Made by a program: the position numbers and the translations under genes. A stretch of 64,000 nt of DNA from Pieris napi (lineage: Eukaryota; Arthropoda; Insecta; Lepidoptera; Pieridae), in assembly GCF_905475465.1 (NCBI RefSeq), contig NC_062242.1, positions 11,559,501-11,623,500 on the forward strand, in the 5' to 3' direction. Positions 21,166 through 30,680 of this stretch are shown one piece after another. Numbering within the stretch: position 1 is the first letter of the stretch; each line of letters opens with the position of its first letter. The notes below the pieces were generated by a model. The model did not search any database. It had not been told where the DNA came from and saw only the letters and a list, made by a program, of their open reading frames with translations.

Positions 21166-24129
21166 ATGGATAGTCAGACTACAATCATGTACGAATTAGA
21201 TAACATACAAATAGCCCAATCTAATGTCCATACTATAAATGACTTTTCAAGACAGACAACCGTACAAAAATCTGATTTCACGATAATATCACAAAATATA
21301 AGAAGCATTTACAATAATTTTGATGATCTTTTAATAACTTTATCTGAGTTCAAATTTCAAGCTGATGTAATAACACTGACCGAGGGATGGATCGATCCAC
21401 ACAAGCCTATACCCCAAATGGATAACTACACTCACTTCGTTACAAGCCGCCATCTAAATCGTAGTGATGGCGTAGTTGTCTACATAAAATGCAACCATAA
21501 AACTATCGTTCAAGAAATAAATTTAAAACATGCATCTTGCTTACAAGTCAAAGTAGGTAACTATACTATGTTGTGTATTTATCGCTCCCCGTCTAACCTT
21601 AACGCTGAAAATTTTATAGATTCATTAAATAGTCACTTAGTAACTTTACAAACTCAGAATAACATTATAATAACAGGAGACATCAACATAAATCTAATAC
21701 AAAAATCCAGTGAAACATCTCAGGAGCGCTCGAACCGATTACATTACCTCAATATGCTAGCCATGCATGGCCTGCTCCCGGGTCATACACTGCCTACTCG
21801 AGATAGCAATTGCATAGATCATTTCATACTAAAACTTGATAGGTGCATAGGTACGTGTGCGTCTATTACCGTTATTGATTCTACAGTTACTGATCACAAA
21901 ATGTTATTCTTAAAACTATCCTACCTCGCTAAGTCGAATTACAATACCTCGAAAATTAAATCTTCAATCAACATGGAAGGCGCTTTAAGTTATTTAAAAA
22001 ACAGCAACATAAATGATCTAATTTACTATAATAACCCTATAATCTTAACTAATAAATTAATATCTATTTTAAAGCAGTGTATTCAATCCAATACTATCAC
22101 TAGAGCTATCCCGAATAAGGAACGCCTTATTAAACCATGGATTACCTTAGGAATTGTTAGATGTATTCGTAATAGAAATGCTATGCAAGCAAAACTCCGA
22201 GCTGATCCTCATAATGAAATTCTTAAAATTACATACAGGAGATATAGGAATTTCTGCAATAGTTTAATAAAGAAAGTCAAACGTAAATATGAAAAAGTAG
22301 ACCTTGCTAAGAGTATAAAAAACCCGAAAACTTTGTGGAAGAAAATAAATACCCTCACTTATCGTAACCAACCTAAAACGCAAAATCTAGAATTACTAAA
22401 TTTAAATGTTTCTCCTCAAAATTCGGTTAATTTGGTAAACGATTATTTTTCAAACATTGGTAAAAACTTAGCTAAAGAGATAATTCCAGTTACGACGTTA
22501 CATAATAGAACAGATGTGATTAGACCCAACTGTTCCCAGGTCTCGTCTTTTGTGCTTCTAGAAACTGACCCTCATGAAGTATACCTGACTATTGTGAGTC
22601 TCAAAACTGACAGTGCTCCTGGCTGGGATGGTATAAGCACCAAGTTTCTTAAATATACTAGGGAGCTAGTTGTGCCCATAATTACTCATTTGGTTAATCT
22701 CTGCTTCCGACAGGGAGTGTTTCCACCTGCGCTAAAACAAGCAATTATTACACCTGTGTACAAGAATGGTAACAGAGAAGATGTTTCAAATTATCGCCCA
22801 ATCTCCGTTCTCACTGCCATATCAAAAGTACTTGAAAAATTAATTAATAAAAGACTAATTACCTACCTCCAGAAGTATAGTCTACTTTCAGACTCACAAT
22901 TCGGTTTTAGACAGGGTCTGTCAACCGAAGATGCAGTTACCTCACTATCTTGTCATATTGTTAATGAAGTTGATAAAGGTAATAAATGTATCACAGTTTT
23001 TATCGACTTAAAAAAGGCATTTGATACGGTTTCTGTCCCTATTCTGGTGCAGAGACTAGAGAACATTGGTATTAGGGGTATTCCACTCACATTGTTCGCT
23101 GATTACCTCAGTGAACGAAAGCAAGCAGTTAAAATAGGTCAATACATCAGCGAACAATCTGACGTCACATATGGGGTCCCACAAGGTAGTGTTCTGGGGC
23201 CGACCTTATTCTTAATCTACATAAACAGCTTATGCGATTTAAGAATTGATAGTGGGAAAGTCTACTCCTACGCGGATGACACTGCTGTTGTCTTCACTGG
23301 GAAAACTATTGACTCGGTGCGTCGACATACAGAAATAGGGCTTTCCAAAATAGATAACTGGTTAAGAGAAAACTTATTATCATTAAACGTAAGTAAAACT
23401 AACTACATTTTCTTCACTAAATACAATAGCGCCCAACCTCAAACAGATCTAGAAATAAAAATACATAACTGTAGCACCAGAGTAAACTGTACATGTAAAA
23501 CTATAAATAAAGTTCATCACACTAAATATCTAGGAGTGGTAGTTGATCAAAGAATGTCATGGCATGAGCACCTAGAACAAGTTATAAGTAGGATTCGAAA
23601 GCTTATTTGGACATTTAAAACTCTAAGGCACATCGCTGACAAACATCTACTAATACAGATATACACATCGCTGGCTCAGTCAATTTTAGTGTACTGTATC
23701 CCAGTTTGGGGGGGTGCTACAAAGATGAAGTTCCTGGAACTGGAGAGGGCACAAAGAATTTTACTAAAAGTAATGATGTTTAAGCCTTATAGATTTTCCA
23801 CCTCTGATCTTTATGCCTCTTGTGGTGTCTTATCGGTCAGGCAACTGTACATTTTTTGCACTACCTTAAGATTGCACAAGTCTCTTAAATATGATGGTCG
23901 CAAACTGAGCAAAAGACGCAAATATACTGTTGCTCCTGTTGAGAGATCTAAATCAGTTTTTGCTATGAGACAATTTCAATGCCAAGCTGCTAAACTTTAT
24001 AATAAATTAAATAAAATATTAAATATATACACATTGAATAAACATGAATGTAAAACGTCGCTACTTAACATCCTAGAAACATTTAGCTATGAAGACACTG
24101 AAGCCTTTGTAGGTAATCATGAATCATAA
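21166..24129 (+). CDS. LINE ORF2: endonuclease and reverse transcriptase
   Basis: 987 residues, uninterrupted. Residues about 38-255 are an APE-type endonuclease: SQNIRSIYNNFDDLL, a TEGWI catalytic-glutamate motif, GDININL near 171, and the final SDH-like motif TDHKMLFL near 240. Residues about 490-760 are the reverse transcriptase: PVYKNG, NYRPISVLTAISKVLEKL, FGFRQGLST, FIDLKKAFDT near 611, GVPQGSVLGP near 668 and the catalytic YADD near 702. KYLGVVVDQRMSWHEHL follows in the thumb region. A cysteine pair (NCSTRVNCTC) precedes it. The C-terminal part contains the common W-G-G-A and ERAQR motifs. The enzyme nicks chromosomal DNA and copies the element RNA in place. All catalytic motifs seem present, so activity is possible. 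Confidence 0.9.
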   Translation: MDSQTTIMYELDNIQIAQSNVHTINDFSRQTTVQKSDFTIISQNIRSIYNNFDDLLITLSEFKFQADVITLTEGWIDPHKPIPQMDNYTHFVTSRHLNRSDGVVVYIKCNHKTIVQEINLKHASCLQVKVGNYTMLCIYRSPSNLNAENFIDSLNSHLVTLQTQNNIIITGDININLIQKSSETSQERSNRLHYLNMLAMHGLLPGHTLPTRDSNCIDHFILKLDRCIGTCASITVIDSTVTDHKMLFLKLSYLAKSNYNTSKIKSSINMEGALSYLKNSNINDLIYYNNPIILTNKLISILKQCIQSNTITRAIPNKERLIKPWITLGIVRCIRNRNAMQAKLRADPHNEILKITYRRYRNFCNSLIKKVKRKYEKVDLAKSIKNPKTLWKKINTLTYRNQPKTQNLELLNLNVSPQNSVNLVNDYFSNIGKNLAKEIIPVTTLHNRTDVIRPNCSQVSSFVLLETDPHEVYLTIVSLKTDSAPGWDGISTKFLKYTRELVVPIITHLVNLCFRQGVFPPALKQAIITPVYKNGNREDVSNYRPISVLTAISKVLEKLINKRLITYLQKYSLLSDSQFGFRQGLSTEDAVTSLSCHIVNEVDKGNKCITVFIDLKKAFDTVSVPILVQRLENIGIRGIPLTLFADYLSERKQAVKIGQYISEQSDVTYGVPQGSVLGPTLFLIYINSLCDLRIDSGKVYSYADDTAVVFTGKTIDSVRRHTEIGLSKIDNWLRENLLSLNVSKTNYIFFTKYNSAQPQTDLEIKIHNCSTRVNCTCKTINKVHHTKYLGVVVDQRMSWHEHLEQVISRIRKLIWTFKTLRHIADKHLLIQIYTSLAQSILVYCIPVWGGATKMKFLELERAQRILLKVMMFKPYRFSTSDLYASCGVLSVRQLYIFCTTLRLHKSLKYDGRKLSKRRKYTVAPVERSKSVFAMRQFQCQAAKLYNKLNKILNIYTLNKHECKTSLLNILETFSYEDTEAFVGNHES

Positions 24130-24180
24130 TACACTAGTAAATAGTCAACTTCTACAATCAGTCATGAAAATTCATTCTCA

Positions 24181-24225
24181 TAAACACACAAACACACACA
24201 CACACATACACATACACACATATAT
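24181..24225. repeat. CA-type microsatellite in the LINE 3' UTR
   Basis: ACACACAAACACACACACAC followed by ACATACACATACACACAT. It belongs to the LINE 3' untranslated region. Confidence 0.8.
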
Positions 24226-24725
24226 CATTACTCACATTTTAACCTTAGATTATGTTTAGTAAATTGTAAAATTGTAATACTTGGCTTAGCTATACGTGTT
24301 AAATTAAATTATAATTAGTTAGTACACCTATGTAATGGAAGAGCGGGTTCTCCTAACACAAGTGCTTATGCGCTTAAAAGGAGGTCCCAATCACTTATCA
24401 GCTATTGTAAAATCTTTGAGATAACGAATAAAGATTTTATTTATTATTATTTATTATTATTAAATGGAAAATATGAATCATGGTATCACTAGTGCATCTT
24501 TCTATTACTCGGTCTAACTTGTTTAAAATAGATATCTCTACTAGAACCTGTATATTATAATAATTGACTTGCATTCTTTGCATGCGAACATGTAATCTTT
24601 CTGTAAGGATAAAATCTTATTTGAAAAATACTTAATTTTACTTCATGTTTAGTATGACAGGTTTCTTGCATCAATGTTTTGATGGGCTTAGTTATAATGT
24701 ACCTTATTTTACGCCTTAAAACATT

Positions 24726-24815
24726 GTTGGCTTCAGCGTGCGACTCTGGACAATGCACTTGTATATGTGCGCATCTAACATTCGCTCGAACGGTGAAGGA
24801 AAACATCGTGTGGAT
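24726..24815 (+). repeat. SINE S1 fragment
   Basis: GGCTTCAGCGTGCGACTCTG followed, after a gap, by CGCTCGAACGGTGAAGGAAA and ACATCGTG. The B-box region is deleted. Confidence 0.5.
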
Positions 24816-24819
24816 AATG

Positions 24820-25050
24820 ACTTTTTTTCGTGGGTAAATGCGTTACACATACTCTCCCGCGGCACGGTTGCCGGATGGTGAAGGGTTATGTGGGACTCGC
24901 TGCTGTGAATACCCCCTAAAACACCACGGCGCAACCAGCAATTGCCCGGGGGAGGACACGGTAACAGCGTACCCTTGTCCGCATCCCGCCAAATATTTGG
25001 TTGCTCTCTTAGTCTATTTGGTTAGCAATTTGTTTAGAAGACAGAAATTT
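24820..25050. other. GC-rich island of unknown origin
   Basis: A 230-bp segment richer in G+C than its surroundings, containing CCCGCGGCACGGTTGCCGGA, ACACCACGGCGCAACCAGCA and CCCGGGGGAGGACACGG. Open frames of about 70 codons exist on both strands, without recognised domains. It is probably part of another transposon; I do not recognise it. Confidence 0.35.
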
Positions 25051-25336
25051 TGATTTTCAAAATAATGTATCATATGCCACGGAGGCGGTTATGATAATAA
25101 ATTCTAAATACATTGTCACAATATTGAGTGTTAATAATAAATCATAATTAATTACTTCTCAGTGTTGCAACATTGACAAGCATTGAAATAATTACTGGCA
25201 ATTATTTTAAGATGTTACAAACATTCAAATTGTGATTGATTGGTTATATGATTATATCATCGGGTTATGTAAGTCTCTATGTAATTTGAAATTGGATTTT
25301 GTATGAACTTTAGTTATTAAATCAATGCATCTATAT

Positions 25337-25600
25337 AAAGTGGCTTCAGCGTGCGATTCTCATCCCTGAGGTCGTAGGTTAGATCCCCGTCTGTGCACCA
25401 ATAGACTTTAAAATTTGCTCGAATGGTGAAGGAAAACATCGTGAGGAAACCGACCTGCTTTAGACCCAACAGTCAACGGCGTGTGTCAGGCACAGAAGTC
25501 TGATCACCTACTTGACTATTAGATTGACAAATGATCATGAAACAGCTATACAATATCTGAGGCCCAGACCTTAAATGGTTGTAGCGCCATTGATTTATTT
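25337..25600 (+). repeat. tRNA-derived SINE, family S1, nearly complete
   Basis: The head GTGGCTTCAGCGTGCGATTC and the B-box-like GGTCGTAGGTTAGATCCCC are followed by the body (GGTGAAGGAAAACATCGTG, CGTGTGTCAGGCACAGAAG). It ends at GGTTGTAGCGCCATTGATTT plus an AT-rich tail. This is the best copy for defining the family on the plus strand. Confidence 0.7.
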
Positions 25601-25984
25601 TATTTTAATATTGGGCAATCAACAGCGATTTCTTTAGTTTTTTTTTTATTTTAAAAGTAACAATTTAATTATAATAACGTTAAATCCCAGAATTAGAGTT
25701 TACGCTACGCAACTTATTTATGTCCTAAGAATTTTGTAATAAGGACCTCCGAATCATAATTACAATAGCGGCAAAAAGCTACAAGAGTAACCTAAGAGTA
25801 ACATAAACCTAATAGGATAAATGTTATATAAAGTGATACAGTTTAGATTTCACAAATGTCTATTGCAATAATTAAGACGTTATATTCGTGTCCCAATGAC
25901 CCCTGGCCCCGGTAATGACTTGCTTCCGTCTGCCCGTAAAATTATCTCACAGCTGGCAGGAAATTAATTCCTTCTTATTAACAT

Positions 25985-26108
25985 TATACTTTTTTTTTTT
26001 TATGTAATAGGAGGCAAACGGGCAGGAGGCTCACCTGATGTTAAGTGATACCGCCGCCCATGGACACTCACAATGCCAGAAGGCTCGCAAGTGCGTTGCC
26101 GGCATTAT
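25985..26108 (-). repeat. Family A LINE 3' end, minus strand
   Basis: A poly-T run, then GTAATAGGAGGCAAACGGGC, GCTCACCTGATGTTAAGTG, CCGCCGCCCATGGACACTC and GCTCGCAAGTGCGTTGCCGG. This is the clean, reverse-oriented 3' end with its A-tail intact. Confidence 0.7.
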
Positions 26109-26589
26109 ACTTAAGCGTACAGCGATGATAGAAGAAAATAATAAATAAAGCATACATGATTAAGGAGAATAACTGTAGCAGATGTCACAATAAATAAACT
26201 AAAGTGAAATTGGGCAAGAGGACCAGAAAAGTGGATCAAGGAACGGTGCCATAAACACTAACGGCCAAAACCAATATGCAATCTCAATCCAATTTTAGCT
26301 GTCATAGACTGACAATTCAATCCATTTCTAAAGAAAAGCATGCCAATATTCAATACATGGACTGAGATACCAATCTAATTATTCAACCAATCGTTCAGAG
26401 GGCGGATAAGAGATTGAAGATTGCCCTCTGTATGAAAATGAATGTTTACTCATGCCAACAACCTATCTGTCCATTTTGACAGTGCTTCGATTGGCCAAAT
26501 CAATCTCGGATTGCTATCGGTGAAACTCGTATGATTTGGGTTTGGGATTGCGACCTAACTTAATATTCATTGGGAAAATTTATTCATCT

Positions 26590-27248
26590 TCGTCATCTTC
26601 CAGTTCTAGTGATAGTGATTTGGAAGTTTAAATGCAATTATCCGATTGGGATAGTAATTCTGAAGCTGGAAGAAGACAACGTACTTCTGTGCGAAGACAT
26701 AAGAAGACAAGAATTTATTATATCCAGGGCCTGAATGACGCCGAATTCACATTTAACAAAAGAAGCTTTGGAGACACTTTTACACAAAGTAATGTCTATC
26801 ATATATGACTTCTTGCAGGTTTCATCTTTTCATCAACTTTTGTAAAAAAAAAAAATATTAGCTACAACCAAAAATATTTGTTACTATAGATACTACCTAC
26901 TAAATCCACTTCAAAACCTCAAGACTCCAGCAGAACATCTTTATAACGAATCTCAAATACGAAGCAGAAATGTGGTGGAAAGGACATAATATGGTGTTTG
27001 GAAAAAATCGGTTCCCCAAAATCGGTTTGTCAAAAAAGGTTTTGCTTCAAGTATCTCGTGTACAAGCCGTGATAGTGGCATGTGCAGTGTTGCACAATAT
27101 TGCTATTGATATGCGAGATGAACATTTTGAACTACTGCAACAAGTAGATGAACAAGCTGATGATATTGATCAAAGCGCAATTGACAACGTGGGAAATGCA
27201 AGTGTGCGAAGTAATCTTATAAGTGATTATTTTGCTTTATTACTATAA
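26590..27248 (+). pseudogene. Harbinger transposase remnant
   Basis: An N-terminal serine-rich stretch with SDSDLEV lies at about 26583-26630, followed by a stop. RRQRTSVRRHKKTRIYYI and NDAEFTFNKRSFGDTF come next, before the frame closes near 26806. After a large loss the C-terminal end resumes at about 26925: TPAEHLYNESQIRSRNVVER, a frameshift, then the 26970-27248 frame with VQAVIVACAVLHNIAIDMRD. V-V-A-C-A-V-L-H-N-I is the conserved C-terminal helix of Harbinger transposases. The DDE core is missing and several frames are used, so it is dead. Confidence 0.7.
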
Positions 27249-27459
27249 TATTTTATAAATTACAACATTTTTGAGATAAATTAAATAAAAATTCAATGCT
27301 TTTATTTAAATAAAAATACAAATTTTTAATACAATACATCCTCGCTCCAGGCACAAAATCTATTATTTTTCTAATTTATTTAACAATATATTTTTTTCTA
27401 TGGCCCATAATTATCTTTTATGCTCTCTTTCTTCCTCTTCAAATGCCCATTGCTTTCTC

Positions 27460-27842
27460 TTATTTAGAAGCTTTTCCTTTCAATTGACTTTCATTTCCTT
27501 CGACAGACAACAATATCATGTCTTTGACTTTTTCCTCGATAGAGATCGGGGTAAGAGGAGTAGCAGCACTAGGGCCACCTCCTGTACGATATGTTTCAGC
27601 ATGTATCAAGGCAGACTTTTTTCTTGTAGCCCTCTTTAAGCTTTAGCACTGCGAAAGTTTACCCCACTTGTGCTATTAAACAGCGCCTCCAGCGTCTTCC
27701 AGCACTGCTCTTTCTCCTGCCAGGTGACTGAGTCATTCTTTTTATTTTCTAATATATTTTTATGGTCAGCAACAAGCGAAGTTAGAAGGTCAACTTCTTC
27801 CCGGCTGAAATTGACGCTTCTTTCACGTTTTTGCGTAGACAT
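27460..27842 (-). pseudogene. Myb/SANT-like Harbinger partner gene, frameshifted
   Basis: The first part, 27842-27636, encodes MSTQKRERSVNFSREEVDLL followed by a W-x-x-K segment (SVTWQEKEQCWKTLEALFN). This is a Myb/SANT-like DNA-binding domain of the kind found in Harbinger partner proteins. After FRSAKA the frame stops. In another frame the family sequence continues (RATRKKSALIHAETYRTGGG and PLTPISIEEKVKDMI) to a stop at 27460. One frameshift therefore separates two halves of one gene. T-G-G-G-P is the typical linker after the Myb-like domain. Confidence 0.65.
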
Positions 27843-28087
27843 TTTTTTAAGTTAAAGAACCAACCTCGAATCACAAAAACAAGATACACAAACTACTCAG
27901 AGAAAATTTATATTTGTAATAATATGTACTAAAATACTCAATAACCTAACAAACAAAAATACCATATGAAAATGACAGCCCGTTTCGTTACAAGTAATAT
28001 TAAATGACCAACAAAAAGGTTGAGGTTCTATGTTTTTCTATAGAATTCTGTAACTTTATTTGTTCGTAACAAAAAAACAAACAAAAC

Positions 28088-28137
28088 GTTGCATAGCTAT
28101 TTGCTACTTTATCCATACATTGTGAAACAGACCCTAT
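28088..28137 (+). repeat. Solo end of the GGGTCTRTTTCACAATG MITE family
   Basis: GTTGCATAGCTATTTGCTAC, TTTATCCATACATTGTG and AAACAGACCC match the right end of the MITE at 45263-45502 almost base for base. Only this end is present, inside the decayed Harbinger. Confidence 0.55.
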
Positions 28138-28569
28138 TAGTCTTACTTATTTTATTTCGTTCCAAAAACAGCAAACTTTTGGTATGCTTGAACACAACAT
28201 ATTGCATTGAACGAAACGCGGTCGAGAGGCAAGGATCACGCAAAAGATTGCTGTCAATCTTTTGTCAAATAAACAATCGGATAGCAGAAATGTTTATTGG
28301 CATGCAGATTGGAGATCGGTCTTTAGATATGAATCAGTCCAAGATTGGTTATAATCATAGATTGAGGATACATTATTAATTTTGGCCGTAAGGAGAATGA
28401 CAATTTAGAAGGTGGATAGAAGCAGCACATGGCAGAGAGTGGCACAGTGTAAACAGAAATTCTGGGATTTGGAAGAGGCCTTTGCCAAAATAGGCACATA
28501 CATAGATATCTAGAAAGAATGAGATAAAATTTATAATAAATATAATATTTTATATAATACATAAAATTA

Positions 28570-29498
28570 TTTTAATGTTTTTAAATGAAAAGTATCTGAA
28601 TTAAAAGGCTTTTGTAATATAATTATTATTTAACGTAAAGCCAACATGTACTCGAGTTATTTATCGTTCCGTTTTGATTCTGTTCCGACATCCTGCGGTT
28701 GCATAGTTCACCCTTAATGACATAGAAAGTGTGAAACTGTAAATTTTTATCACACTATTGTGTTTGTGTGAGTGACTTGCTCCATGTTATTTAAATTTTT
28801 TTTTTTAATAGCAGTATATAAGTCTAAAACGCTATTTGTTTGATTTGAACAAAACATGGACCTCTGTTTAGTTGTTCCTAATAATTCCAAGCAAAACAAT
28901 AACGGGTTGGTTGACTCAGACGGCACATCATCTTTAAAATACCCCATATTCAATTAAGAGATTATTTGACCACAACCAATAAGTAATCTTCCTGTCAAGC
29001 GCGTCATTACCATGAAAACACAGATATAAGTAATGTAAACAAAGAACTGTCCTGACAAAAACTAAAATATCGCCTAGCTATTAGTTTTTTGTATCCAAAT
29101 ACCCATGAAAGGTAGAAATATCACATCCATTGTTTGATAAAGCGTTTTGATTTGTGTATCGATTACCATCAAATGACTCAACCCTTTTTACTTTATTAGC
29201 TTGAAAGCCTTTTTGTTAGTGACATAATCCTGAGCTGATAAAATCTTTGTTTTTACTTTTATGGCTATCGCGTTTAATTTGAGAGAAATGTGCTCGTAAA
29301 AAGAATCTATGAGTTTGTTTTGGTATTGTGTAATCTTTAGTGTGTTGGCTTTCAAATTTCTAAGCTTTATAGGGATTTTAAGCTTAACAAATTATTTTGT
29401 TTATTTATATTCAATTATAAATTCAAAATAAGACAATATTTCAACATTAAATTTAAGTTAATTATATTATGTAACTAACCGAGTTCTCTTTGTTTCAG
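28570..29498. other. Probable RhoGEF intron sequence, no feature seen
   Basis: An AT-rich stretch ending in the acceptor TTTGTTTCAG at 29489-29498. No exon of the RhoGEF could be recognised upstream of it in the window. Confidence 0.5.
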
Positions 29499-30680
29499 GT
29501 AGCACAACAGATCTCACACCAACCCTAATCGGTATATACGATGCTCTTCTCGAACCAGCAAAAAGTCTAAGACCAGAAGTGGCCATTCTTGAAACTGCCA
29601 AAGATGCACGCAACGACCCACCAGTTCCAAACGCAACTATGACAGAAGATAAGAACAAAGAAATCACAGTCCACCCCAGCCCACCAAAACACCCGTCAAA
29701 AATAATAGGAAGTGTTAAACTTCCAATAGCAACACTAAACAAAAGTTCCCTTTACAACCTTCGGACAAAAAGTGACGGTGTAAGTGATAAAAGTGATCCC
29801 AGTGATGACAAAATCCAAAGGACGTTTAAAGAAGCAAAGACAGATGCCTTCGATAACCTCTCGCCAAATGTTAAACGTATGCTGTCCAGTGCATCTGAGA
29901 CTACAACGCTACGATTTCAAAAGAAAACAGTTAATATAACGAGATCATCAGGCAGGAAGTGTAATATACCTTTAGTGGGTGCTACATCAAAGATATCACA
30001 ATCTGGTTTAGAAATCTTACCATCAGTTGAAATTTACGATCAACCTAACTTGAAGCTTAACAAAATCCAAGACTCACCTCCTCTAATCAAGCCAGATTTC
30101 AAAATTGATGAACCTGAAACTTATGATGTTCCCACTAATAACCAACCCGCGATCTACGATGTGCCTAACAATAACAAGACTGCGTTCGAGTCCCTCTCAC
30201 TGCCATATATTGATCAATCTATCGAACTGTCTATATCAAATGACAGAGAATTCGATACTAAACTATCGTCTAAAGAAAACTCCCCTTTAAAACCTAATAC
30301 ATCTACACCACTAATATCACCGGCTAAGTTAAACGACACATTGCCTAGAAAAGAATCAAAGTTGGTTAAGAGCGGGCCTTATCCTCAAACGGTTGGTTCA
30401 ACTGGGAATTTAAGGCCCGAAAAGGAGATGGCTAGACTTAATCCACCATTGCAAGTCACAAGACCACTGTCAATGAGTTCTATAGCTTCGTCAAGCTCTA
30501 CCTCTAGTAGTGGTGTACAAAATAAAGGAGTGAATTCAGCGTACCTCGCGTCTATAGAAAGCTTGGATGACCATAGCGATGCAGATATGACATCTGGCAA
30601 TGGGAGTAATAATTTTATGAACAGTACCGGAATACTTAAGACGAGTATTTCGGAGGAGAGTCGAACCGAGATGTTAACAA
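29499..30680 (+). CDS. RhoGEF exon with repeated YDVP motifs
   Basis: 393 full codons, entered after two bases of a split codon and left after one. Low-complexity, proline/serine-rich and predicted disordered. It contains YDQP (codon at 30035), YDVP (30122) and YDVP (30155) within about 40 residues, and a serine run at about 30470-30515. Tyrosine-x-x-proline is the SH2 docking consensus of Crk-type adapters, so phosphorylation-dependent binding is plausible. The opening STTDLTPTLIG continues a protein begun upstream. Confidence 0.8.

Larger units (their letters stand above)
19860..24460 (+). mobile_element. Non-LTR retrotransposon, near full length
   Basis: Two open ORFs (19941-20861 and 21166-24129) are followed by a 3' UTR with a CA-rich microsatellite, an AATAAAG polyadenylation-like site near 24427 and a TTTATTATTATTTATTATTA-type tail. 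Such simple-repeat tails are typical of CR1/jockey-group LINEs. The ORF2 content (APE-type endonuclease followed by reverse transcriptase, no RNase H seen) fits that group. The exact 5' border and target duplication could not be fixed. The intact frames make this the youngest large element in the window. Confidence 0.8.
26262..28388. mobile_element. PIF/Harbinger transposon, decayed
   Basis: Termini are inverted copies of CGGCCAAAA (left at 26262, right complement ending 28388), with further imperfect pairing inward. Both sides carry the 3-bp duplication TAA (26259-26261 and 28389-28391). Inside are scraps of a Harbinger transposase on the plus strand and a frameshifted Myb/SANT-like gene on the minus strand, the usual opposed pair. 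It is older than the 9.2-kb Harbinger because both genes are broken. Confidence 0.75.
26205..28500 (+). pseudogene. LINE C-terminal remnant split by a Harbinger element
   Basis: Before the insertion, about 26210-26258, the frame reads like GKRTRKVDQG or KWIKERCH. After it, 28392-28490, a frame with WQRVAQCKQKFWDLEEAFA appears. W-x-x-x-A-x-x-x-x-x-W-x-x-L-E-E-A-F is a common C-terminal pattern of lepidopteran LINE reverse-transcriptase ORFs. The two sides are colinear when the 2,127-bp Harbinger is removed. A similar scrap occurs near 35340-35450. Confidence 0.5.
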
